Both the position numbers and the translations under genes were made by a program. This document shows, one piece after another, positions 50,145 to 57,451 of a stretch of DNA of 64,000 bases (the first letter of the stretch is position 1; every line of letters begins with the position of its first letter). The stretch is from Streptomyces sp. NBC_01016 (GTDB taxonomy: Bacteria; Actinomycetota; Actinomycetes; Streptomycetales; Streptomycetaceae), in the NCBI RefSeq assembly GCF_026341035.1, contig NZ_JAPEOQ010000001.1:4216001-4280000 (forward strand), written 5' to 3'. The notes below the pieces were generated by a model that was given only the letters and a program-made list of their open reading frames with translations, ran no database searches and was not told where the DNA came from.

Positions 50145-50753
50145 TCAGTGCCGGGCGCCGGTCGTGCTGGTCGTGCCGGTTGTGCCTGTTGTGCCTGTTG
50201 TGCCGGTGGTGCCAGTGCTGTCGGTCGCGCCGGGTGTGCCCGGCGGCACCGGGAGGTCGACGAACGTCCCGTCGTGGTGCACCAGCGGCCCCGCCTCCGT
50301 GACCCGGTCCGCCCGCACCACGAGCCCGATGAGCAGGGCGTGGTCGCCCACCGGCCGCATGCTGACCGGCGTGAGCACGAAGCGGGCCAGTACGCCGTCC
50401 AGGGCGGGCAGGCCCAGCGGGTCGCGGTGCCAGGAGGTGCCCGGCCCGAAGCGGGCGTGGCGCGGGCCCGCGAAGGCCCGTGCCACCTCCTCCTGACCGG
50501 CCGCGAGCAGCTGCACCATCACATGTGTCGCGCCCCGCACCGCCTCCCACGAACCCGACCGCAGGCCCACCGTGAACGACAGGAGCGGCGGGTCGAGGGA
50601 GAGCGAGGCGAGTGAGGTGACGCAGAACCCGGCGGGCCGCTCCCCGCCGACCGTGACCACGGCGACCCCTTTGGCGTGCCGCCGCAGAGCGGACCGTACG
50701 AGATCGGGCCCGGCCGCTTCGACGCCCGGCGGACTCGTCGCCTCGGCGGTCAC
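50145..50753 (-). CDS. Flavin-reductase-like protein with Thr/Gly repeat tail
   Basis: A 202-residue protein with a flavin reductase (FMN-binding split barrel) domain: VRSALRRHAKGVAVVTVGGERPAGFCVTSLASLSLDPPLLSFTVGLRSGSWEAVR, then FGPGTSWHRDPLGLPALDGVLARFVL. Such proteins reduce FMN with NAD(P)H or use bound flavin. The last 25 residues are a Gly-Thr-Thr repeat encoded by 9-bp repeats. GTG overlaps the stop of the TPR gene by 4 bases, making this the last gene of the peptide operon. It is the only candidate redox enzyme in that operon. Confidence 0.85.
   Translation of the reverse strand: MTAEATSPPGVEAAGPDLVRSALRRHAKGVAVVTVGGERPAGFCVTSLASLSLDPPLLSFTVGLRSGSWEAVRGATHVMVQLLAAGQEEVARAFAGPRHARFGPGTSWHRDPLGLPALDGVLARFVLTPVSMRPVGDHALLIGLVVRADRVTEAGPLVHHDGTFVDLPVPPGTPGATDSTGTTGTTGTTGTTGTTSTTGARH
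50161..50241. repeat. 9-bp minisatellite inside the flavin-reductase-like gene
   Basis: About nine imperfect copies with consensus GTTGTGCCK run through the 3' end of the gene and encode a threonine/glycine tripeptide repeat. Copy number could vary without frameshift. Confidence 0.6.
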
Positions 50754-52948
50754 GCGGCGCCCTCCCGCAGCGCGGCCCCGGCGCGGGCGTGGATCTCCTC
50801 GGCGTGCGGGGAGGCGCCGCCGCGGTCGTACGCGGCCAGGTGGGCGCGCCAGTCCGTGAGCGCCCCGGACGGGTCGTCGAGGGCGAAGCGGCTGACGCCC
50901 CGCAGGTACAGCAGCTCCGGGTCGGGCACGCCGCCGGCCGAGGCCATCGCACGGTCCAGGTCGGCGGCCGCGCGCCGGTGCTTGCCGAGGGACTGGAGCG
51001 CCACGGCCCGGTTGGCCCGCAGCTCCGCGTCGTCGTCGAGCGCGAGGGCCGCGTCCAGGTCGGCGACGGCCTCGGCGGGGCGGCCCGCGTCGAAGGCGAG
51101 GACGGCCCGGTTCGCCCAGGCGGCGAGGCAGCGCGGGTCCGCCTTCAGGGCCGCCGAATAGCTCTCGTATGCGGCTCCCGTGTCGCCCAGTTCGGAGTGC
51201 AACGCGCCCTGTGTGGCCAGGAATTGTGAGTTGTCCGGCGCGATGTCCAGGCCGTGGTCGATGTCCGCGCGGGCCCGGTCGAAGTCGCCGCGCTCCAGGG
51301 ACAGGTCCGCGCGGTGCAGCAGTGAGTCGAGGTGGTCCGGCTCGATGGAGAGGGCGTGGTCCAGATCGCGCAGCGCGCCCGCGTCGTCGCCCAACTCCCG
51401 CAGCAGATCGGCCCGGTTGAAGTGCGCCTCGTAGAACGGCGGTGTGAGACGGATCGCGGTCGCGTAGTCGGCGAGCGCCTCGTGGGTCCCGCCGAGCGCG
51501 CGGTGCTGGGCGGCCCGCTCGAAGTAGTAGTCGCCGTAGTCCGGGTCGCGGCGGATCACCTCGTCGTAGTCGGCCAGCGAGGCCGTGTGGTCGCCGCGCG
51601 CGCCGCGTACCTGCGCCCGGTTGTACAACAGGACGGAGCGGTGCAGGAGTTGCTCGTCCGGGCCGAAGTCGGCGTCCGTGATCGCCATCGCCTCCTCGAC
51701 CAGGGCGAGCGAACCGTCGGCGTTGCCGCGGTGCAGCTCGACCAGGGCCCGTGCGTTGCGCATGAACGCCCGCACCAGGACCCGCTTGTGCGGGTCTGGG
51801 TGCACGTCCGCGATCGCGATCGCCGTGTTCACCCAGGCCAGCGCGAGGTCCTCGTCGTGCGCGTCCTTCGGCAGGAACCGGGTGTAGAGCATCGCCATGA
51901 GGTACGCGGTGCCCATGTGCGCGTCCTGCGAGGTGGAGCCGCGCCGCATCTCCTCGAAGTACGCGAACGCGTCCGCGCCGCGCCCCAGATAGCACAGGCA
52001 GGCGCCGGTCTTGTGTGTCAGGTTCCAGTACGTACGGTCAGGCTCGACGTCGGCCAGCAGGGCCCGGCCGCGTTCGGCGAGGTCCACGACGGCCTCGTAG
52101 AACCCTTTGTTGAAGCAGGCGTTGACGGCGTGGACGATCGCCTCGACGCCTGCGCCCCGCGGGTCCGTGCCGTGCTCCAGGTGGTACGGGATCGCCCCGA
52201 GTCGCAGTGTCGGCTCGTCCCGCCCGGCGAGCAGTTCGGCGCGTGCGGTGTGCCGGCGGGCCCGCTCGGCGGCGGGCAGTGCTTCGTAGGCCCTGAGCAG
52301 GCGGGCGTCGTCGCTGGTGCCGTCGCTGTCGATGTAGCGTTGCGCGAGGTCCGTGTCGGGCAGCAGCTCCGCGTCCACGAAGGGGAGTCGGGGGACCCGG
52401 TGGGTGTGTGCGGCGAGCGCCTTGCCGAGCAGGTCGTCGGACGCCCCCGCGCCGTCGACGACCACGGTCAGGGTGGCGGGATCGCAGCGCCGCAGCAGCA
52501 CGGCCACCAGATCGCGGTCCGTGGGATCGGCCTCGTCCAGGCCACGGAAGGCGAGGGTGAGGCCGCGCGGGTGGGCCGACCGCGCCCAGTCCATGAGGAG
52601 TTCGGCCACGCCGTGCGCGATGCGCAGGGCGCGGGGCGCCGGATAGAAGCGGGTGCGCTCCTTGGCGTCGGCGAGGTTGGTGAGGGTCTGCGGCGGCGTC
52701 GGCACGATCTCCATCAGCTCCGGGGCGATCGACTCCACTTCGGCCGCCCGTGCCGATGCCACCAACTCGCTGTCCCGTGCGACCAGTTGGGGTACGGCTT
52801 GGTGGAGGAGGAAGTGCGCGGCGGTGAACGGGCCGCGTAACCGGCGGTGGCAGGCGACCTCCAGGGACGGGGACGGTGGTGACTCGGCGGCGGTGGTGTC
52901 CGCGGTGGCGTCGAACCACCAGTGGTGTGTCGACAGGTGAGAGGTCAT
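50750..52948 (-). CDS. TPR protein with degenerate ATPase-like N-terminal region
   Basis: A 732-residue protein. The first 230 residues resemble the N-terminus of STAND/AAA-type regulators (HRRLRGPFTAAHFLLHQAVPQLVA, then LRIAHGVAELLMDWARSAHPRGLTLAFRGLDEADPTDRDLVAVLLRRCDPATLTVVVDG), but no Walker A lysine is present, so ATP hydrolysis is unlikely. From about residue 300 tetratricopeptide repeats follow, clear from 450 on (RDPDYGDYYFERAAQHRALGG, LDHALSIEPDHLDSLLHRADLSLERGD). It has no DNA-binding domain. It overlaps the RRE-protease gene by 4 bases (ATGA), and AAGGAG precedes the ATG. A scaffold or peptide-receptor role is the natural guess. Confidence 0.85.
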   Translation of the reverse strand: MTSHLSTHHWWFDATADTTAAESPPSPSLEVACHRRLRGPFTAAHFLLHQAVPQLVARDSELVASARAAEVESIAPELMEIVPTPPQTLTNLADAKERTRFYPAPRALRIAHGVAELLMDWARSAHPRGLTLAFRGLDEADPTDRDLVAVLLRRCDPATLTVVVDGAGASDDLLGKALAAHTHRVPRLPFVDAELLPDTDLAQRYIDSDGTSDDARLLRAYEALPAAERARRHTARAELLAGRDEPTLRLGAIPYHLEHGTDPRGAGVEAIVHAVNACFNKGFYEAVVDLAERGRALLADVEPDRTYWNLTHKTGACLCYLGRGADAFAYFEEMRRGSTSQDAHMGTAYLMAMLYTRFLPKDAHDEDLALAWVNTAIAIADVHPDPHKRVLVRAFMRNARALVELHRGNADGSLALVEEAMAITDADFGPDEQLLHRSVLLYNRAQVRGARGDHTASLADYDEVIRRDPDYGDYYFERAAQHRALGGTHEALADYATAIRLTPPFYEAHFNRADLLRELGDDAGALRDLDHALSIEPDHLDSLLHRADLSLERGDFDRARADIDHGLDIAPDNSQFLATQGALHSELGDTGAAYESYSAALKADPRCLAAWANRAVLAFDAGRPAEAVADLDAALALDDDAELRANRAVALQSLGKHRRAAADLDRAMASAGGVPDPELLYLRGVSRFALDDPSGALTDWRAHLAAYDRGGASPHAEEIHARAGAALREGAA

Positions 52949-54132
52949 GTCAGGGCTCCTTGAGGTTCGTTGGTACGGGACCGGTTCCGTCGGTCCCGCA
53001 GTGTGACGTGGACGAGCAGCCCGATCTGGAGGCCGGACAGGAGCAGGAAGCCCGCCGCGTCGACCAGGTCCCAGAACGGGGTGTGCGGGTTGCCGAGCCG
53101 GTCGGCTACCGTCGTCCAGAAGCGTGTGGCGGTGGGGATCCCCGCCCAGGCCAGTGAGGCCAGCGAGAACCCGTACCCGGCGCAGAGCAGCGGCGCGTAC
53201 CAGCGGGCCACGGCGCGGTCGCGCCGCGACCACTCGGTGTCCGCCGTCGGCGGCGCGAGCCGCAGTACCTTGCGGAACCCGGTACGGACCCGGAACCGCG
53301 ACGCATTCTGCAGATCCGTACATCCGGTGGCGGTCGTCACCACGTAATAGATGTCCGTCTCCAAATAGAACAGGAATTGCCAGATGAGACGCAGGACACA
53401 GGTGAAGGCGACAGCAAGACAGAGTTTGTGAATCCACGACGGAATTGCGTTTGTGTCAAGCGCGAGCGAAAGCAGCGTGAACCCGCAGAGCAGAACAACA
53501 TCCGCCAACATGCCCGCGCAGAAGACCAGATAGCGTTTCCTGCGCTCCACGCTGAGCAGCGAATCGAGCCGCGTCTCCGCGACGATGTAGTAGAGCCTGC
53601 GCCCGATCCCGAGCGTGGACGGCAGTCCGAGCCGTCGCGCGGCGAGCGCGTGGAACGCCTCGTGCACGACGATGCACGGCAGCGCGAGCGCGAAGACGGT
53701 CAGCGGGATGAGCGTCAGGTAGTGGGTGAAGAACACCTGGTGGTACGACGGCCGCAGCCCGGGATCTCGCACCATCATGGCCACCGCGGCCGCCACCAGG
53801 ACGCCGTACGCGACCCAGGCCGGCCAGGAGAACAGCGCTCTGCCGAGCCCCTGCCTGCGCACCCGCCGCGGCTCCGCGACCGGCTCGCCGGTGTGCAGGA
53901 AACCGAGGTCGGCGAGGGTTTCCAGGAAGTCGTCCATGTCGAGCGGGTCGCCGCACGTGCGCTCGTACCAGTCGGCGACCTCGCCGGCGGACGCCCCGTC
54001 GGCGAACATCCGCAGCGCCTGTGCCCCCTCCTCGGGGAACACCGCGTACGAACCGGTGTCGGGCCGGCCGACCATCACGCCCTCGTCCTCGGCGACCATC
54101 GTGAGCCGGTGCAGACGAACGGTGTCGTTCAT
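52945..54132 (-). CDS. PqqD-like RRE domain fused to an M50-type membrane zinc protease
   Basis: A 395-residue protein. Residues 5-82 (RLHRLTMVAEDEGVMVGRPDTGSYAVFPEEGAQALRMFADG ... DFLETLADLGFLHTG) have the PqqD-like winged-helix pattern of RiPP recognition elements, which bind precursor leaders. Membrane helices start at about residue 103. The zinc motif HEAFH (His157, Glu158, His161) lies at the end of the second helix, and several more helices follow. The layout fits a membrane site-2-type protease that recruits a peptide through its own RRE. The ATG at 54132 follows AAGGGGGG. It is 87 bases after the small peptide gene, with a strong hairpin between. Confidence 0.87.
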   Translation of the reverse strand: MNDTVRLHRLTMVAEDEGVMVGRPDTGSYAVFPEEGAQALRMFADGASAGEVADWYERTCGDPLDMDDFLETLADLGFLHTGEPVAEPRRVRRQGLGRALFSWPAWVAYGVLVAAAVAMMVRDPGLRPSYHQVFFTHYLTLIPLTVFALALPCIVVHEAFHALAARRLGLPSTLGIGRRLYYIVAETRLDSLLSVERRKRYLVFCAGMLADVVLLCGFTLLSLALDTNAIPSWIHKLCLAVAFTCVLRLIWQFLFYLETDIYYVVTTATGCTDLQNASRFRVRTGFRKVLRLAPPTADTEWSRRDRAVARWYAPLLCAGYGFSLASLAWAGIPTATRFWTTVADRLGNPHTPFWDLVDAAGFLLLSGLQIGLLVHVTLRDRRNRSRTNEPQGALT

Positions 54133-54168
54133 CCGGCACACCCCCCTTGTAGGAGATGGAAGTCAGGT

Positions 54169-54206
54169 GGCCGGGGCCGGACCCCGAAGGCGGTCCGGCC
54201 CCGGCC
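54169..54206 (-). terminator. 15-bp perfect hairpin between precursor and processing genes
   Basis: Arms GGCCGGGGCCGGACC and GGTCCGGCCCCGGCC pair fully around an 8-base loop. It starts 14 bases after the peptide stop. A partial terminator or 3' stabiliser here would give far more peptide message than enzyme message, as in many RiPP operons. Confidence 0.7.
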
Positions 54207-54219
54207 GAGGAGGCGCAAA

Positions 54220-54300
54220 TTACGCGGCGTCGCCGCAGAGGTAGTAGCAGGCCGTGGTCAGACGGATGGGCCCTGCCTTGCGGACAGAAATCTTCTTCAT
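54220..54300 (-). CDS. Candidate RiPP or signal-peptide precursor, 26 residues
   Basis: This very short gene reads MKKISVRKAGPIRL followed by TTACYYLCGDAA and TAA. Evidence that it is real: a strong ribosome site (GGAAGGGGG) 6 bases before the ATG, its place directly before an RRE-protease gene on the same strand, a hairpin just after the stop, and a predicted promoter with a palindromic operator upstream. The first half is basic and leader-like. The second half has two cysteines four apart (CYYLC), two tyrosines and two threonines, all common modification sites. No member of a known class is recognised. It could also be an unmodified exported signal peptide. Confidence 0.75.
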   Translation of the reverse strand: MKKISVRKAGPIRLTTACYYLCGDAA

Positions 54301-54361
54301 GGTGTTCCCCCTTCCGGGGCATCGGAGTTGTGGCGAATTCCGGAATCGCGGTGCTGGAGCA

Positions 54362-54391
54362 AGCTTTGACATGCGAATTCGGGCATGTCAA
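54362..54391 (-). promoter_or_regulatory. Predicted promoter of the small peptide gene
   Basis: On the minus strand TTGACA and AAAGCT are 18 bases apart, giving a leader of roughly 55 bases. The -35 is perfect; the -10 keeps the key second A and sixth T. The -35 lies inside the inverted repeat at 54366-54391. Confidence 0.5.
54366..54391. promoter_or_regulatory. 26-bp inverted repeat operator, TTGACATGC-N8-GCATGTCAA
   Basis: Two perfect 9-bp arms separated by 8 bases. It covers the -35 and spacer of the peptide promoter, the position of a repressor site. It does not match the other operators seen in this window. Confidence 0.65.
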
Positions 54392-54679
54392 CGCGGAATT
54401 GAAGCATCCGTACATAACTTCCGGAACTGTTTTCGCGGCCGCTTTCCCGCTGTTTTCGGGCAGGGGGAAGCGGCACTCCTCACACGGGGAAAAAAGAAAG
54501 CAGAGTTCACTTGGTAAGCAAGGAGAAGAGATCGAAACGGGCGCGGCGCCCTCGGCCGTCCGCGCCACCCGTGATCAGCGGTGCGCTCTGCGTGCCATCC
54601 GTACCTCCCGCACGGCCCCCGTAGTAGCCCGGTGCGCCCCGGGCTCAGTGCAGGATACGGAGCGGGGCGCCGCAGCGTT

Positions 54680-54721
54680 CAGCGCTTTGTGCCTTACGGT
54701 CAGTGCTTTGTGCCTTGCGGT
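54680..54721. repeat. 21-bp tandem duplication at the end of malR
   Basis: CAGYGCTTTGTGCCTTRCGGT occurs at 54680-54700 and 54701-54721 and begins a third time inside the malR stop codon. It lies in the malR 3' untranslated region. Confidence 0.6.
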
Positions 54722-55806
54722 CAGCGCCGAGCCACGATGTTGGGCCCCGACGCCGTCGACCCCCGAACCACCAGCTCCGGCATGAACACGAACTCCGTGT
54801 GCGGCGCGGGAGTCCCACCGATCTCCTCGAGAACCGTGCGGACCGCTGCCTGCCCCATCGCCTGCACCGGCTTGCGGATCGTCGTGAGCGGCGGATCGGT
54901 GAACGCGATGAGCGGGGAGTCGTCGAACCCGACCACCGAAATGTCGTCCGGTACCTCGAGCCCCCGCTGCCGCGCCGCCCGGATCGCGCCGAGCGCCATC
55001 ATGTCGCTGGCGCACACGATCGCCGTGCAGCCGCGGTCCATGAGGTCGCAGGCCGCGGCCTGCCCACCCTCCAGTGTGTACAGGGAGTGCTGGACGAACT
55101 CGCCCTCGATGTCGTCGGGGGAGAGGTCGAACCGGTCCCGCATCGCCCGCACGAAGCCCTCGATCTTCCGCTGCACCGGCACGAACCGCTTCGGCCCCAG
55201 CGCCAGACCGATCCGCGTGTGGCCCAGCGAGCCGAGGTGGGTGACCGCCAATTGCATGGCCGCCCGGTCGTCCGGCGAGATGAACGGCGCCCGCACCTGC
55301 GGCGAGAACCCGTCCACGAGCACGAACGGCACACCCTGCGCCCGGAGTTGCTCGTAGCGCCGCATGTCCGCGGTGGTGTCCGCGTGCAGTCCCGACACGT
55401 AGATGATGCCGGTGACACCGCGGTCGACAAGCATCTCCGTCAGCTCGTCCTCGGTCGAGCCGCCGGGGGTCTGTGTCGCGAGGACGGGTGTGTAGCCCTG
55501 GCGGGTCAGGGCCTGGCCGATGACCTGGGCGAGCGCCGGGAAGATCGGGTTCTCCAGCTCCGGCGTGATCAGGCCGACGAGCCCCTCGCTGCGCCGGCGC
55601 AGCCGCACAGGACGTTCGTAGCCGAGCACGTCGAGCGCGGCGAGGACCGACTGGCGGGTGGCCGCGGCGACGCCCGGCTTGCTGTTGAGGACCCGGCTCA
55701 CCGTCGCCTCGCTCACCCCCGCCTGCGCCGCGATGTCGGCGAGGCGCGCGGTCGCGGGCGGGGCCGGGACCGCCTTGCGGGCGGCCTGGGCGGGCAGCTG
55801 GGTCAT
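54721..55806 (-). CDS. malR: LacI-family repressor of the maltodextrin operon
   Basis: A 361-residue LacI/GalR regulator. The helix-turn-helix is TARLADIAAQAGVSEATVSRVLNSKPGVAAATRQSVLAALDVLGYERP, preceded by a 20-residue Ala/Pro-rich extension; the rest is a periplasmic-binding-protein-like sugar sensor ending in EFVFMPELVVRGST. It is divergent from malE, and CTTGC/GCAAG half-sites fill the interval. It matches the MalR that controls maltose and starch genes in Streptomyces. AAGGAG precedes the ATG at 55806; the longer opening into the malE promoter was rejected. Confidence 0.93.
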   Translation of the reverse strand: MTQLPAQAARKAVPAPPATARLADIAAQAGVSEATVSRVLNSKPGVAAATRQSVLAALDVLGYERPVRLRRRSEGLVGLITPELENPIFPALAQVIGQALTRQGYTPVLATQTPGGSTEDELTEMLVDRGVTGIIYVSGLHADTTADMRRYEQLRAQGVPFVLVDGFSPQVRAPFISPDDRAAMQLAVTHLGSLGHTRIGLALGPKRFVPVQRKIEGFVRAMRDRFDLSPDDIEGEFVQHSLYTLEGGQAAACDLMDRGCTAIVCASDMMALGAIRAARQRGLEVPDDISVVGFDDSPLIAFTDPPLTTIRKPVQAMGQAAVRTVLEEIGGTPAPHTEFVFMPELVVRGSTASGPNIVARR

Positions 55807-55879
55807 CGCACTCCTTGTGGGGGCCAAGAGCTGGGGGAGCTGGCAAGAGTCCCGATGATCCCTGTGACACCGCCCCGTG

Positions 55880-55903
55880 GCAAGAGCTTGCAGACCCTTG
55901 CAG
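55880..55903. promoter_or_regulatory. MalR-type half-site cluster 1
   Basis: GCAAGAGCTTGC (55880-55891, GCAAG/CTTGC palindrome) overlaps CTTGCAG at 55887, and a second CTTGCAG lies 10 bases later at 55897. It is close to the malR start, so it probably acts in malR autoregulation. Confidence 0.55.
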
Positions 55904-56003
55904 TGCCACATAAGCCCATGTAACGGGCGATAACCACCCGGGGAGTGCCGCAACTTGGAGGTCACGAAGCCGTAACCTCCCCTCATCTCTGCAATATTTT
56001 TCA

Positions 56004-56028
56004 GCAAGGTCTTTCCTCGGGCTTGCAG
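56004..56028. promoter_or_regulatory. MalR-type half-site cluster 2 near the malE promoter
   Basis: GCAAG at 56004 and CTTGCAG at 56022 form a wide inverted repeat. The following TACGTT (56035-56040) is a fair -10 element for malE, so a bound repressor would cover the promoter. Confidence 0.5.
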
Positions 56029-56078
56029 CGCTGTTACGTTCACGTCGCCCAGTCGGGCCCAACCCTCTAGGAGTTCTC

Positions 56079-57353
56079 ATGCGGCGTGGCATTGTGGCCA
56101 CCGCGGTGGTGGCGTCCCTCGCACTCGCGGCGACGGCCTGCGGTGGAAGTGACGACAGCGGCGACAAGGCGTCGGGCCCGGTCACCATCACGTGGTGGGA
56201 CACGTCGAACGCGACCAACGAGGCACCCACGTACCGGCAGTTGGCCAAGGACTTCACCAAGGCCAACCCGGACATCAAGGTCAAGTACGTCAACGTGCCC
56301 TTCGACCAGGCGCAGAACAAGTTCGACACGGCGGCCGGCGCGAGCGGCGCCCCCGACGTGCTGCGCGCCGAGGTCGGCTGGACCCCGGCGTTCGCCAAGA
56401 AGAGCTACCTGCTGCCGCTCGACGGTACCGAGGCACTCGCCGACAAGGACAAGTTCCAGGCGTCCCTCATCAAGCAGGCCCAGTTCGACGGGAAGACCTA
56501 CGGCGTCCCGCTCGTCACCGACACCCTCGCCTTCGTCTACAACAAGGCCCTCTTCAAGAAGGCGGGCATCACCGAAGCGCCCACCAGCTGGGACCAGTTG
56601 AAGAAGGACGCGGCCAAGGTGAAGGCCGAGACCGGCGCCGACGGCTTCTGGGGCTCCACGGCCGGCTACTACGCCGAGCCGTTCCTGATGGGCGAGGGCA
56701 CCGACACCGTCGACCCCGCGGGCAAGAAGATCACCATCGGCTCCGCCGCCGCCAAGAAGGGCCTCACCACCTGGAAGGGCCTGTTCAGCGGCAAGGGCCT
56801 GCACAAGGCCGACGCCACCGCCGACGCGTACGCGCACATCCAGGACGCGTTCGTGAACGGCAAGGTCGCCTCGACCATCCAGGGCCCGTGGGAGATCACG
56901 AACTTCTACAAGGGCTCCGCGTTCAAGGACAAGAAGAACCTGGGCATCGCCACCGTCCCGGCGGGCTCCGGCGGCAAGCCGGGCGCCCCGACGGGCGGCC
57001 ACAACCTGTCCCTGTACGCGGGTTCGGACAAGGCCCACCAGGAGGCCTCGCTGAAGTTCGTGAAGTGGATGACGTCGGCGAAGACGCAGGAGCAGGTCGC
57101 CCTGAAGAACGCGACGCTGCCCACCCGCCAGGACGCGTACACCGCGAAGGTCACCGCCGACCCCGGCATCGCCGGCTACCAGAAGGTGCTCGGCAGCGCG
57201 CAGCCGCGCCCGGAGCTGCCCGAGTACAGCTCGCTGTGGACGCCGATGGACCAGGAGCTGCCGAAGGTCGCCACCGGCAAGGAGTCCCTGGACCAGGGCG
57301 TGAGCAGCCTGGAGACCTCGTTCGCCAAGCTGCTGCCCGGCTTCTCCAAGTGA
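56079..57353 (+). CDS. malE: Maltose/maltodextrin-binding lipoprotein
   Basis: A 424-residue solute-binding protein with a signal sequence and lipobox (LAATAC, cysteine about residue 21), so it is lipid-anchored outside the membrane. Domain phrases such as VTITWWDTSN, GAPDVLRAEVGWTPAF, YGVPLVTDTLAFVYNKALFKKAG and ASTIQGPWEITNFYKG fit the maltodextrin-binding group. AGGAG precedes the ATG. It heads malE-malF-malG-aglA and is divergent from malR. A 14-bp hairpin follows it. Confidence 0.94.
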   Translation: MRRGIVATAVVASLALAATACGGSDDSGDKASGPVTITWWDTSNATNEAPTYRQLAKDFTKANPDIKVKYVNVPFDQAQNKFDTAAGASGAPDVLRAEVGWTPAFAKKSYLLPLDGTEALADKDKFQASLIKQAQFDGKTYGVPLVTDTLAFVYNKALFKKAGITEAPTSWDQLKKDAAKVKAETGADGFWGSTAGYYAEPFLMGEGTDTVDPAGKKITIGSAAAKKGLTTWKGLFSGKGLHKADATADAYAHIQDAFVNGKVASTIQGPWEITNFYKGSAFKDKKNLGIATVPAGSGGKPGAPTGGHNLSLYAGSDKAHQEASLKFVKWMTSAKTQEQVALKNATLPTRQDAYTAKVTADPGIAGYQKVLGSAQPRPELPEYSSLWTPMDQELPKVATGKESLDQGVSSLETSFAKLLPGFSK

Positions 57354-57366
57354 CCCGCTAGCAACG

Positions 57367-57403
57367 GCCGGTTCGCGCCCCGGAGGGGTGGGCGCGAACC
57401 GGC
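57367..57403 (+). terminator. 14-bp perfect hairpin between malE and malF
   Basis: Arms GCCGGTTCGCGCCC and GGGCGCGAACCGGC pair fully around a 9-base loop, 13 bases after the malE stop. It probably stabilises malE message or limits read-through, giving excess binding protein over permease. Confidence 0.7.
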
Positions 57404-57451
57404 ACAGCCCTGTCGCAGCCCTGCCGCAGCTCGATTCAGAAGGTGCCCCGC

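Larger units (their letters stand above)
54301..54720. other. 420-base interval holding the peptide promoter; no other gene supported
   Basis: This region is more AT-rich than its surroundings (for example a GAAAAAAGAAAG tract near 54490). It holds the ribosome site and promoter of the peptide gene, a 26-bp inverted repeat, and 21-bp tandem repeats at the end of malR. Short frames on both strands lack ribosome sites and typical codon use. Confidence 0.6.

Noticed and set aside
52949..53437. A 163-codon in-frame extension of the TPR protein
   Set aside because: It lies inside the RRE-protease gene; AAGGAG sits 7 bases before the internal ATG at 52948, which also makes the 4-base overlap.
54254..54517. 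An 87-codon plus-strand frame over the peptide promoter
   Set aside because: No ribosome site, Arg/Gly-rich composition, and it runs opposite to the regulated peptide transcript.
53456..54568. A 370-codon minus-strand frame overlapping the small peptide and the RRE-protease in another frame
   Set aside because: Low G/C at third positions before 54.3 kb, no ribosome site, and it conflicts with the clearly typed protease frame.
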